Shown here: positions 17,987 through 29,016 of the stretch, piece by piece
Layout of the letters: each line of letters opens with the position of its first letter
Numbering within the stretch: the first letter of the stretch is position 1
Assembly: GCF_030272615.1 (NCBI RefSeq)
Contig: NW_026729273.1
Coordinates: forward strand, 90,001-119,016
DNA: 29,016 nucleotides
Direction: 5' to 3'
DNA from: Cryptomeria japonica
Lineage: Eukaryota > Streptophyta > Pinopsida > Cupressales > Cupressaceae
Notes under the pieces: model-generated
The model's input: the letters and a program-made list of their open reading frames with translations, nothing else
What the model was told of the DNA's origin: nothing
Databases searched by the model: none
Program-made: the position numbers and the translations under genes

Positions 17987-19213
17987 GCACCCACCCTGGC
18001 CAAGGTGGGTCACGGGGTGGGTCCTAGGGTGGGTAACGGGGTGGGTACTAAGGTGCGTGCCAAGGTGGGTCATAGGGTGGGTGCCAAGGTGGGCACCAGG
18101 GTGGGTGTGCACCAACCCTAGCCAGGGTAGGTCACGGGGTGGTTGTCGGGGTGGGCGTCAAGGAGCCAAGGTGGGTGGCAAGTAGCCAAGTTGCGTGCCA
18201 AGGTGGGTGTCGGGGTGGGTGCCAAGGATCCAAGGTGGGTGCCAAGGAACCAAGGTGGGTGTCTGGGTGGGTGCCGAGGTGGGAGCCAGGGTGGGTCCCA
18301 AGGTGAGTGCAAAGGTGGGTGCCAGGGTCAAGGTGAGTGCCAATGTGGGTTCCAAGGTGCCAGGGTCAGGGTGAGTGCCAATGTGGGTTCAAAGGTGCTA
18401 AGTTGGGTGCGAGGTTGGGTGCGAGGGTGGGTGGGTGCCAAGGTGTGCTAGGTGGAAGCCCGGGTGGGTCGGCATCCCATGGGTGTCGAGTTGGGTGCCT
18501 GATGGGTGCTTCTTGTCAAGTTTTAGTCGTCGGGACTCATTTCGAGCCTTAGAGGTCGTTTCTTGTCCGGTTGCCCTGTCTTCGACCTGGGAACCCAATT
18601 TTGGTCCTCGGGTCCCATTTTTTTTTGTCTCGCATCCCACTTTTGGCCTGTGGCCTTTTCGGGGTCGATTCTCGTTTTGGGCATCAGAGCATGTTTCTTC
18701 TCCTAAAACCCAATATTTGTTTATTAAGTCTCGGAACACATTTTTGTTCTCGTGGACCCATCATGGGTCTTGGAACGCATTTGTGGTCCTTGGGTCCCAT
18801 TTTGCATCCCGAAACTTGTGTTTTGGTGCTTGATCCCTATTTTGGGTGCCCACCTTGCACCAAGTGCGCACCCGGGGCAAACCGAGCGCCTTGGTGCACC
18901 GGGGCAAGATCGAGCGTGCACCCGAGGCGCCCCGAACATGCACCAAGGTGCACTCGGCCCACATGTGAGCGCAGGTCGTTGCGCCCGAGGTGGTGTGTGG
19001 GCACCGCGTTGCAGACGGGACACTGCACGCACACGACGCCCCCTCCAGGTGCACGCACGTAGGCCGGGCCGGGTGCACACCCGACGCCCTAGCAAGGTGC
19101 GCGCACCCGGGCAGGGCTCACACTTGGCGAACGGGGCGCACTTCGCGAGGGAGGGTGTGCACCTCGACGGGGGTGGGTGGCCGGGGTGGATTCGCACGTG
19201 GGTCGCGGTTTGC

Positions 19214-19219
19214 TAAGTA
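19214..19219 (+). promoter_or_regulatory. TATA-like upstream element of 5S copy 2
   Basis: TAAGTA at -28 to -23, within a 30-bp upstream flank identical to the other two copies. Confidence 0.5.
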
Positions 19220-19241
19220 CACACTGCGACAAGCTCATAAC

Positions 19242-19359
19242 GGGTGCGATCATACCAGCGTTAGTGCACCGGATCCCATCAGAACTCCGCAGTTAAGCGC
19301 GCTTGGGCCGGAGTAGTACTGGGATGGGTGACCTCCCGGGAAGTCCCGGTGTTGCACCC
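19242..19359 (+). rRNA. 5S ribosomal RNA gene, copy 2 (intact)
   Basis: It is 118 nt long, starting GGGTGCGATC and ending TTGCACCC. Box A (AGTTAAGCGCGCTTGG) covers about nt 50-65, and box C (GGATGGGTGACCTCCCGGG) about nt 81-99, both complete. The 5' GGGTGC and 3' GCACCC ends pair to form helix I. It is followed directly by six T, the usual Pol III stop. It is the reference copy in this window and probably functional by sequence. Whether it is expressed in this very long repeat is unknown. Confidence 0.97.
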
Positions 19360-19365
19360 TTTTTT
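19360..19365 (+). terminator. Pol III T-run terminator, 5S copy 2
   Basis: Six T follow the 3' end of the 5S sequence, then AG and a further five T. Confidence 0.85.
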
Positions 19366-21566
19366 AGTTTTTCGCCGGGCGTCGCAATGCTATTTGAATA
19401 AACCTTTTGCCCGTTTGCGTTCTCGTCGGGGCCGGGCCGGGCCGGGGTGCGCTGCCCGCACTACCGCGCGCGCGGGGGCGACACCGAGCGCGCACCCGAG
19501 GCGCCCCGAGCACACAGGCCACGGTGCAACCCGGGCGTTGTGCGCGCACCCCGGTGCGCCCGAGGTGCTGCGCGCGCACCCAGGTGAAATCGGTGTGCAC
19601 CTCGGCCAGTGCGCGCTCGGTCGAGTCGCGCACGTTGGCCAAGGTGCACGGTGATGTTTCTTACTCTAAGGTTCCGCACCAGACGCCCGGGACAGGTGAG
19701 CGAAGCTGGGCGGGGCCGGGTGCGCGGCCGGGGCAGGTGCACGCAGCTGGAGAGAGCTTTGGAGCACACTTCGGAGCGCACCAATGATGCGCTCCATTCA
19801 AAAGTTTCCTGAAAAGGCAAAAAAAGTTGAGATTATAGAATTTCCCACTTGAGAGATTGTAAAAAAAAAAAATTTAAAATGAAGGAAACGCGGGTGCCAA
19901 GGTGTGCGCAGCCCAGCCAAGGTGTGCGCACCAAGGCGCCCACCCTGGCGAAGGTGCACGCAAGGTGCGCACCCGAGGCAAACCGGACAATTAACCCAAC
20001 TTTCGACTTCGCGCGCACCTTGGAGCGCACTTCGGAGCGCTCCTTGGTGCGCACCAATCTTGGGCACCTCGGAGTGCACCATGGCGCCCACCAAGGTGCG
20101 CACCCGGGGCAAACCGAGCTCCGACTTCGTGCGCACCTTGGAGCGCACGAAAGGTGCGCACCATGGCGCCCACCAAGGTGCGCAGCCCAGCCAAGGCGTG
20201 CGCATCAAGGTGCGCACCCTGGCGAAGGTGCGCACCCGGGGCAAACCGAGCTCCGACTTCGTGCGCACCTTGGAGCGCACAAAAGGTGCGCAACCCAGCC
20301 AAGGTGTGCGCACCCCGGTCAAACCGAGCTCCGAATCGTGCGCACCAGAGGTGCACGCCATCGTGCGCACCTTGGAGCACACTTCGGAGCCCTCCTTGGT
20401 GCGCGCCGATGTTGCGCACCTCGGAGCGCACCCGGGGAAAACAATGCAATTAACCCGACTTTCGACTTCGTGGGCACCTCGGAGCGCTCTCGGGTTCGCA
20501 CCTCGGAGCACACCGAGGTGCGCACCTTTGATGCGCTGCCTTCACCAATTTCCAGAAAAGGCAAGAAAACATTGAGAAGGTGTGCGCACCGAGGTGCCCA
20601 CCCTGGCGAAGGTGCACGCGAGGTGCGCACCCGGGGCAAACCGGGCTCCGACTTCGTGCACGCCGCACCTTGGAGCACACTTCGGAGCGCTCCTTGGTGC
20701 GCACCAGGGCGCGCAACCCAGCCGAGGTGCCCACCCCGGCGAAGGTGCACGCGAGGTGCGCACCCGGGGCAAACCGGGCTCCGACTTCGTGCACGCCATG
20801 GTGCCCACCGCGGCGAAGGTGCACGCGAGGTGCGCACCCGGGGCAAACCGGGCTCCGACTTCGTGCACGCCGCACCTTGGAGCACACTTCGGAGCGCTCC
20901 TTGGTGCGCACCATGGTGCCCACCAGGGCGCGCAACCCCGCCGAAGGTGCACGCGAGGTGCGCACCCGGGGCAAACCGGGCTCCGACTTCGTGCACGCCG
21001 CACCTTGGAGCACACTTCGGAGCGCTCCTTGGTGCGCACCATGGTGCCCACCAGGGCGCGCAACCCCGCCGAAGGTGCACGCGAGGTGCGCACCCGGGGC
21101 AAACCGGGCTCCGACTTCGTGCACGCCATGGTGCGCACCGCGGCGAAGGTGCGCACCCGGGGCAAACCGGGCTCCGACTTCGTGCACGCCGCACCTTGGA
21201 GCACACTTCGGAGCGCTCCTTGGTGCGCACCAGGGCGCGCAACCCAGCCGAGGTGCCCACCCCGGCGAAGGTGCACGCGAGGTGCGTACCCGGGGCAAAC
21301 CGGGCTCCGACTTCGTGCACGCCGCACCTTGGAGCACACTTCGGAGCGCTCCTTGGTGCGCACCATGGTGCCCACCAGGCCGCGCAACCCAGCCAAGGTG
21401 TGCGCACCAAGGTGCACGCGAGGTGCGCACCCGGGGCAAACCGGGGTCCGACTTCGTGCACGCCGCACCTTGGAGCACACATCGGGGCGCTCCCGGGTTC
21501 GCACCGGCGTTGCGCACCGTGGTGGGCACCTCGGAGCACACCAAGGTGGGCAGCGAGGTGCGCACC

Positions 21567-23918
21567 TTTGATGCGATGCCTTCACTAATTTCCATAAAAG
21601 GCAAAAAAAAAACGAGATTTTAAAATTTCCGTTTTGAAAGATAGTGAGAAAAAGGGAATGCTGGTGCCATCTTGAGCCCGCCCTGGTGCGCAGCCCAGCC
21701 AAGGTGTGCGCACCAAGGTGCCCACCCTGGCGAAGGTGCGCGCCCGGGCAATTAACCCAACTTCCAACTTCGCGCGCGCCAGGGTGGGAGCGCACCCAAC
21801 AACCGGGCCTGGGAAGAGCCAATGCGAGAAACCCCACCAAACGCTCTGACAAAAAAAGAGGGGGCGCTCCAGTAACCCCGCTTCGGAGCGCACCCTGGGC
21901 AAACCCAGCCAAGGTGCCCACCCCGGCCAAGGTGCAGGCGAGGTGCGCACCCGGGGCAAACCGGGCTCCGACAACGTGCACGCCGCACCTTGGAGCACAC
22001 TTCGTAGCGCTCCCGGGTGCGCACCTCAGAGCACACCAAGGTGGGCAGCGAGGTGCGCACCTTTGATGCGCTGCCTTCACTAATTTCCAGAAAAGGCAAA
22101 AAAAAAAGGAGATTTTAAAATTTCCGTTTTGAAAGATAGTGAAAAAAACGGAACGCGCGTGCCATCTTGAGCCCGCCCTGGTGCGCAGCCCAGGTAAGGT
22201 GCCCACCCTGGCAAAGGTGCGCACCCGGGCAATTAACCCTACTTCCGACTTCGTGCGCGCCAGGGTGGCAACCGGGCCTCGGAAGAGCCAATGCGAGAAA
22301 CCCCACCAAACGCTCCGACAAAAAAAGAGGCGGCGCTCCAATAACCCCGCTTCGGAGCGCAGCCGGGGCAAACCCAGCCAAGGTGCCCACCCCGACGAAG
22401 GTGCACGCGAGGTGCGCACCCGGGGCAAACCGGGCTCCGACAACGTGCACGCAGCACCTTGGAGCACACTTCGAAGCACTCCCGGGTGCCCACCGGCGTT
22501 GCGCACCGTGGTGGGCAGCGAGGTGCGCACCTTTGATGCGCTGCCTTCACTAATTTCCAGAAAAAGGCAAAAAAAAATGAGATTTTAAAATTTCCGTTTT
22601 GAAAGATAGTGAAAAAAAAGGAACGCGGGTGCCATCTTGAGCCCGCCCTGGTGCGCAGCCCAGGCAAGGCATGCGCACCAAGGTGCCCACCCGAGGTGCA
22701 CACCCGGGGCAAACCGGGCTCCGACTTCGTGCAGGCCGCACCTTGGAGCACACTTCGGAGCGCTCCTTGGTGCGCACCATGGTGCCCACCAGGGCGCGCA
22801 ACCCAGCCAAGGTCTGCACACTAAGGTGCCCACCCCGGCGAAGGTGCACGCGAGGTGCGCACCCGGGGCAAACCGGGCTCCGACTTCGTGCACGCCATGG
22901 TGCCCACCGCGGCGAAGGTGCACGCGAGGTGCGCACCCGGGGCAAACCGGGCTCCGACTTCGTGCACGCCGCACCTTGGAGCACACTTCGGAGCGCTCCT
23001 TGGTGCGCACCATGGTGCCCACCAGGGCGCGCAACCCAGCCAAGGTGTGCGCACCAAGGTGCACGCGAGGTGCGCACCCGGGGCAAACCGGGGTCCGACT
23101 TCGTGCACGCCGCACCTTGGAGCACACATCGGAGCGCTCCCAGGTTCGCACCAGCGTTGCGCACCTTTGATGCGCTGCCTTCACTAATTTCCAGAAAAGG
23201 CAAAAAAAAACGATATTTTAAAATTTCCGTTCTGAAAGATAGTGAAAAAAACGGAACGCGGGTGCCATCTTGAGCCCTTCCTGGTGCGCAGCCCAGGCAA
23301 GTTGTGCGCACCAAGGTGCCCACCCTGGCGGAGGTGCGCGCCCGGGGCAAACCGGGCTCCGACTTCGTGCACTGCATGGTGCCCACCAAGGCGCGCAACC
23401 CAGCCAAGGTGCCCACCGCAGCGAAGGTGCACGCGAGGTGCACACCCGGGGCAAACCGGGCTCCGACTTCGTGCACGCCGCACCTTGGAGCACACTTCAG
23501 AGCGCTCCTTGGTGCGCACCAGGGCGCGCAACCCAGCCGAGGTGCCCACCCCGGCGAAGGTGCACGCGAGGTGCGCACCCGGGGCAAACCGGGCTCCGAC
23601 TTCGTGCACGCCATGGTGCCCACCGCGGCGAAGGTGCGCACCCGGGGCAAACCGGGCTCCGACTTCGTGCACGCCGCACCTTGGAGCACACTTCGGAGCG
23701 CTCCTTGGTGCGCACCATGGTGCCCACCAGGCCGCGCAACCCAGCCAAGGTGTGCGCACCAAGGTGCACGCGAGGTGCGCACCCGGGGCAAACCGGGGTC
23801 CGACTTCGTGCACGCCGCACCTTGGAGCACACATCGGGGCGCTCCCGGGTTCGCACCGGCGTTGCGCACCGTGGTGGGCACCTCGGAGCACACCAAGGTG
23901 GGCAGCGAGGTGCGCACC
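21567..23918. repeat. Block A of unit 2 (2352 bp)
   Basis: Copy of 13644-15995 at offset 7923, with the same four AT modules (about 21583, 22080, 22550, 23182). Confidence 0.9.
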
Positions 23919-25909
23919 TTTGATGCGATGCCTTCACTAATTTCCATAAAAGGCAAAAAAAAAACGAGATTTTAAAATTTCCGTTTTGAAAGATAGTGAG
24001 AAAAAGGGAATGCTGGTGCCATCTTGAGCCCGCCCTGGTGCGCAGCCCAGCCAAGGTTTGCGCACCAAGGTGCCCACCCTGGCGAAGGTGCGCGCCCGGG
24101 CAATTAACCCAACTTCCAACTTCGCGCGCGCCAGGGTGGGAGCGCACCCAACAACCGGGCCTGGGAAGAGCCAATGCGAGAAACCCCACCAAACTCTCTG
24201 ACAAAAAAAGAGGGGGCGCTCCAGTAACCCCGCTTCGGAGCGCACCCTGGGCAAACCCAGCCAAGGTGCCCACCCCGGCCAAGGTGCAGGCGAGGTGCGC
24301 ACCCGGGGCAAACCGGGCTCCGACAACGTGCACGCCGCACCTTGGAGCACACTTCGTAGCGCTCCCGGGTGCGCACCTCAGAGCACACCAAGGTGGGCAG
24401 CGAGGTGCGCACCTTTGATGCGCTGCCTTCACTAATTTCCAGAAAAGGCAAAAAAAAAAGGAGATTTTAAAATTTCCGTTTTGAAAGATAGTGAAAAAAA
24501 CGGAACGCGCGTGCCATCTTGAGCCCGCCCTGGTGCGCAGCCCAGGTAAGGTGCCACCCTGGCAAAGGTGCGCACCCGGGCAATTAACCCTACTTCCGAC
24601 TTCGTGCGCGCCAGGGTGGCAACCGGGCCTCGGAAGAGCCAATGCGAGAAACCCCACCAAACGCTCCGACAAAAAAAGAGGCGGCGCTCCAATAACCCCG
24701 CTTCGGAGCGCAGCCGGGGCAAACCAAGCCAAGGTGCCCACCCCGACGAAGGTGCACGCGAGGTGCGCACCCGGGGCAAACCGGGCTCCGACAACGTGCA
24801 CGCAGCACCTTGGAGCACACTTCGAAGCACTCCCGGGTGCCCACCGGCGTTGCGCACCGTGGTGGGCAGCGAGGTGCGCACCTTTGATGCGCTGCCTTCA
24901 CTAATTTCCAGAAAAAGGCAAAAAAAAATGAGATTTTAAAATTTCCGTTTTGAAAGATAGTGAAAAAAAAGGAACGCGGGTGCCATCTTGAGCCCGCCCT
25001 GGTGCGCAGCCCAGGCAAGGCATGCGCACCAAGGTGCCCACCCGAGGTGCACACCCGGGGCAAACCGGGCTCCGACTTCGTGCAGGCCGCACCTTGGAGC
25101 ACACTTCGGAGCGCTCCTTGGTGCGCACCATGGTGCCCACCAGGGCGCACCCGAGGCAAACCGGGCTCCGACTTCGTGCACGCCGCACCTTGGAGCACAC
25201 ATCGGAGCGCTCCCAGGTTCGCACCAGCGTTGCGCACCTTTGATGCGCTGCCTTCACTAATTTCCAGAAAAGGCAAAAAAAAACGATATTTTAAAATTTC
25301 CGTTCTGAAAGATAGTGAAAAAAACGGAACGCGGGTGCCATCTTGAGCCCTTCCTGATGCGCAGCCCAGGCAAGTTGTGCGCACCAAGGTGCCCACCCTG
25401 GCGGAGGTGCGCGCCCGGGGCAAACCGGGCTCCGACTTCGTGCACTGCATGGTGCCCACCAAGGCGCGCAACCCAGCCAAGGTGCCCACCGCAGCGAAGG
25501 TGCACGCGAGGTGCGCACCCGAGGTGCACACCCGGGGCAAACCGGGCTCCGACTTCGTGCACGCCGCACCTTGGAGCACACTTCAGAGCGCTCCTTGGTA
25601 CGCACCAGGGCGCGCAACCCAGCCAAGGTGCTCACCCCGGCGAAGGTGCACGCGAGGTGCGCACCCGGGGCAAACCGGGCTCGGACTTCGTGCACGCCGC
25701 ACCTTGGAGCACACATCGGAGCGCTCCCGGGTTCGCACCAGCATTGCGCACCTTTGATGCGCTGCCTTCACTAATTTCCAGAAAAGGCAAAAAAAAGAAA
25801 AAAATGAGATTTTAAAATTTCCGTTTTGAAAGATAGTGAAAAAAACGGAACGCGGGTGCCATCTTGAGCCCGCCCTGGTGTGCAGCCCAGGCAAGTTGTG
25901 CGCACCAAG
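23919..25909. repeat. Block B of unit 2, carrying the same ~279-bp deletion
   Basis: Copy of 15996-17986 at offset 7923. The deletion junction (AGGGCGCACCCGAGGC, about 25142) is shared, so the block duplication and deletion predate amplification of the 7.92-kb unit. Confidence 0.9.
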
Positions 25910-27136
25910 GCACCCACCCTGGCCAAGGTGGGTCACGGGGTGGGTCCTAGGGTGGGTAACGGGGTGGGTACTAAGGTGCGTGCCAAGGTGGGTCATAGGG
26001 TGGGTGCCAAGGTGGGCACCAGGGTGGGTGTGCACCAACCCTAGCCAGGGTAGGTCACGGGGTGGTTGTCGGGGTGGGCGTCAAGGAGCCAAGGTGGGTG
26101 GCAAGTAGCCAAGTTGCGTGCCAAGGTGGGTGTCGGGGTGGGTGCCAAGGATCCAAGGTGGGTGCCAAGGAACCAAGGTGGGTGTCTGGGTGGGTGCCGA
26201 GGTGGGAGCCAGGGTGGGTCCCAAGGTGAGTGCAAAGGTGGGTGCCAGGGTCAAGGTGAGTGCCAATGTGGGTTCCAAGGTGCCAGGGTCAGGGTGAGTG
26301 CCAATGTGGGTTCAAAGGTGCTAAGTTGGGTGCGAGGTTGGGTGCGAGGGTGGGTGGGTGCCAAGGTGTGCTAGGTGGAAGCCCGGGTGGGTCGGCATCC
26401 CATGGGTGTCGAGTTGGGTGCCTGATGGGTGCTTCTTGTCAAGTTTTAGTCGTCGGGACTCATTTCGAGCCTTAGAGGTCGTTTCTTGTCCGGTTGCCCT
26501 GTCTTCGACCTGGGAACCCAATTTTGGTCCTCGGGTCCCATTTTTTTTTGTCTCGCATCCCACTTTTGGCCTGTGGCCTTTTCGGGGTCGATTCTCGTTT
26601 TGGGCATCAGAGCATGTTTCTTCTCCTAAAACCCAATATTTGTTTATTAAGTCTCGGAACACATTTTTGTTCTCGTGGACCCATCATGGGTCTTGGAACG
26701 CATTTGTGGTCCTTGGGTCCCATTTTGCATCCCGAAACTTGTGTTTTGGTGCTTGATCCCTATTTTGGGTGCCCACCTTGCACCAAGTGCGCACCCGGGG
26801 CAAACCGAGCGCCTTGGTGCACCGGGGCAAGATCGAGCGTGCACCCGAGGCGCCCCGAACATGCACCAAGGTGCACTCGGCCCACATGTGAGCGCAGGTC
26901 GTTGCGCCCGAGGTGGTGTGTGGGCACCGCGTTGCAGACGGGACACTGCACGCACACGACGCCCCCTCCAGGTGCACGCACGTAGGCCGGGCCGGGTGCA
27001 CACCCGACGCCCTAGCAAGGTGCGCGCACCCGGGCAGGGCTCACACTTGGCGAACGGGGCGCACTTCGCGAGGGAGGGTGTGCACCTCGACGGGGGTGGG
27101 TGGCCGGGGTGGATTCGCACGTGGGTCGCGGTTTGC

Positions 27137-27142
27137 TAAGTA
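27137..27142 (+). promoter_or_regulatory. TATA-like upstream element of 5S copy 3
   Basis: TAAGTA at -28 to -23, with the same flank as copies 1 and 2. Confidence 0.5.
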
Positions 27143-27164
27143 CACACTGCGACAAGCTCATAAC

Positions 27165-27282
27165 GGGTGCGATCATACCAGCGTTAGTGCACCGGATCCC
27201 ATCAGAACTCTGCAGTTAAGCGCGCTTGGGCCGGAGTAGTACTGGGATGGGTGACCTCCCGGGAAGTCCCGGTGTTGCACCC
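27165..27282 (+). rRNA. 5S ribosomal RNA gene, copy 3 (one substitution)
   Basis: It is 118 nt long and identical to copy 2 except for T instead of C at 27211 (AACTCTGCAG against AACTCCGCAG), a CpG-to-TpG transition next to box A. It keeps box A, box C, the helix I ends and a six-T terminator. Confidence 0.97.
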
Positions 27283-27288
27283 TTTTTT
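27283..27288 (+). terminator. Pol III T-run terminator, 5S copy 3
   Basis: Six T follow the 3' end of the 5S sequence, then AG and five T, as in copy 2. Confidence 0.85.
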
Positions 27289-29016
27289 AGTTTTTCGCCG
27301 GGCGTCGCAATGCTATTTGAATAAACCTTTTGCCCGTTTGCGTTCTCGTCGGGGCCGGGCCGGGCCGGGGTGCGCTGCCCGCACTACCGCGCGCGCGGGG
27401 GCGACACCGAGCGCGCACCCGAGGCGCCCCGAGCACACAGGCCACGGTGCAACCCGGGCGTTGTGCGCGCACCCCGGTGCGCCCGAGGTGCTGCGCGCGC
27501 ACCCAGGTGAAATCGGTGTGCACCTCGGCCAGTGCGCGCTCGGTCGAGTCGCGCACGTTGGCCAAGGTGCACGGTGATGTTTCTTACTCTAAGGTTCCGC
27601 ACCAGACGCCCGGGACAGGTGAGCGAAGCTGGGCGGGGCCGGGTGCGCGGCCGGGGCAGGTGCACGCAGCTGGAGAGAGCTTTGGAGCACACTTCGGAGC
27701 GCACCAATGATGCGCTCCATTCAAAAGTTTCCTGAAAAGGCAAAAAAAGTTGAGATTATAGAATTTCCCACTTGAGAGATTGTAAAAAAAAAAAATTTAA
27801 AATGAAGGAAACGCGGGTGCCAAGGTGTGCGCAGCCCAGCCAAGGTGTGCGCACCAAGGCGCCCACCCTGGCGAAGGTGCACGCAAGGTGCGCACCCGAG
27901 GCAAACCGGACAATTAACCCAACTTTCGACTTCGCGCGCACCTTGGAGCGCACTTCGGAGCGCTCCTTGGTGCGCACCAATCTTGGGCACCTCGGAGTGC
28001 ACCATGGCGCCCACCAAGGTGCGCACCCGGGGCAAACCGAGCTCCGACTTCGTGCGCACCTTGGAGCGCACGAAAGGTGCGCACCATGGCGCCCACCAAG
28101 GTGCGCAGCCCAGCCAAGGCGTGCGCATCAAGGTGCGCACCCTGGCGAAGGTGCGCACCTGGGGCAAACCGAGCTCCGACTTCGTGCGCACCTTGGAGCG
28201 CACAAAAGGTGCGCAACCCAGCCAAGGTGTGCGCACCCCGGTCAAACCGAGCTCCGAATCGTGCGCACCAGAGGTGCACGCCATCGTGCGCACCTTGGAG
28301 CACACTTCGGAGCCCTCCTTGGTGCGCGCCGATGTTGCGCACCTCGGAGCGCACCCGGGGAAAACAATGCAATTAACCCGACTTTCGACTTCGTGGGCAC
28401 CTCGGAGCGCTCTCGGGTTCGCACCTCGGAGCACACCGAGGTGCGCACCTTTGATGCGCTGCCTTCACCAATTTCCAGAAAAGGCAAGAAAACATTGAGA
28501 AGGTGTGCGCACCGAGGTGCCCACCCTGGCGAAGGTGCACGCGAGGTGCGCACCCGGGGCAAACCGGGCTCCGACTTCGTGCACGCCGCACCTTGGAGCA
28601 CACTTCGGAGCGCTCCTTGGTGCGCACCAGGGCGCGCAACTCAGCCGAGGTGCCCACCCCGGCGAAGGTGCACGCGAGGTGCGCACCCGGGGCAAACCGG
28701 GCTCCGACTTCGTGCACGCCATGGTGCCCACCGCGGCGAAGGTGCACGCGAGGTGCGCACCCGGGGCAAACCGGGCTCCGACTTCGTGCACGCCGCACCT
28801 TGGAGCACACTTCGGAGCGCTCCTTGGTGCGCACCATGGTGCCCACCAGGGCGCGCAACCCCGCCGAAGGTGCACGCGAGGTGCGCACCCGGGGCAAACC
28901 GGGCTCCGACTTCGTGCACGCCGCACCTTGGAGCACACTTCGGAGCGCTCCTTGGTGCGCACCATGGTGCCCACCAGGGCGCGCAACCCCGCCGAAGGTG
29001 CACGCGAGGTGCGCAC

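Larger units (their letters stand above)
17987..25909. repeat. 7.92-kb 5S-containing tandem unit 2 (7923 bp)
   Basis: Same order as unit 1: G-rich minisatellite 17987-18450; T-rich low-copy stretch 18451-18856; upstream spacer 18857-19241; 5S gene 19242-19359; downstream spacer 19366-19790; AT module and GTGCGCAC repeats 19791-21566; block A 21567-23918; block B 23919-25909. From about 12000 of unit 1 onward the two units line up with a constant 7923-bp offset and only a few differences. Examples are C at 25325 against T at 17402, and C at 23732 against T at 15809. Confidence 0.95.
25910..29016. repeat. 7.92-kb 5S-containing tandem unit 3 (partial, cut by the window edge)
   Basis: The first 3107 bp of a third unit align to unit 2 at a 7923-bp offset, with three substitutions found by eye: T at 27211, 28160 and 28641 where unit 2 has C at 19288, 20237 and 20718. 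It holds the G-rich minisatellite, the T-rich stretch, a 5S gene and the start of the GTGCGCAC repeats, and is cut before block A. Confidence 0.95.

Noticed and set aside
17987-29016. Units 2 and 3 as a pure assembly duplication
   Set aside because: They differ by at least three substitutions in 3.1 kb, and units 1 and 2 differ by more, so they are probably real tandem copies. Copy number in the assembly may still be collapsed or expanded.

Overview
This window looks like nuclear ribosomal spacer DNA from a seed plant. I find no protein-coding gene in it. The firm anchors are three 5S rRNA genes on the + strand (11309-11428, 19242-19359, 27165-27282). Their sequence is of ordinary land-plant type, with box A, box C and a T-run terminator. 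I lean weakly towards a gymnosperm because the spacer is so large and so repetitive, but the sequence does not settle the lineage. All long open frames here are by-products of GC-rich tandem repeats whose stop-free frames recur with each copy.

Layout, left to right. (1) 1-4052: about 21 copies of a ~188-bp tandem repeat. (2) 4053-5492: three diverged ~450-490-bp modules. (3) 5493-5830: short 50/57-bp repeats. (4) 5831-6960: four ~315-bp modules. (5) 6961-7590: about 11 copies of a 52-55-bp repeat. (6) 7591-8680: six ~160-220-bp modules. (7) 8681-10050: G-rich minisatellite of 10-12-bp steps. (8) 10051-29016: a 7.92-kb repeat unit, each unit holding one 5S gene, in two full copies and one partial copy (10051-17986, 17987-25909, 25910-29016). 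Each 7.92-kb unit is itself nested: G-rich minisatellite, a T-rich low-copy stretch, the 5S gene, then GTGCGCAC-rich repeats carrying about eleven AT-rich mini-modules and an internal 2.35-kb block duplication.

The main interpretive point is on the minus strand. The modules in zones 2, 4 and 6 contain 13 copies of a conserved ~36-bp block that reads TATATAGGGGAGG on the minus strand. That resembles the plant RNA polymerase I (35S rDNA) start-site consensus TATATA(R)GGGG. Nearly every copy is followed, about 32-34 nt downstream, by an inverted repeat able to form a stem-loop. If these are gene and spacer promoters, the window is a very long 35S intergenic spacer read right to left. The 35S gene would lie left of position 1, the 188-bp array would be in its 5' external transcribed spacer, and the 5S genes would be embedded upstream in the opposite orientation. 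That would be a linked 5S-35S arrangement with several 5S genes in one spacer. This is inference, because neither 18S nor 25S lies inside the window.

Shared phrases tie the zones together. GGTGCGCACC-type decamers run from 6961 to the end, and CCAACTTCCGACTTC-like strings occur in both the promoter modules and the 5S units. This favours one evolving locus over a chimeric assembly. The 7.92-kb units are almost identical, and the base substitutions I found are all transitions, mostly at CpG, as expected for methylated young repeats.
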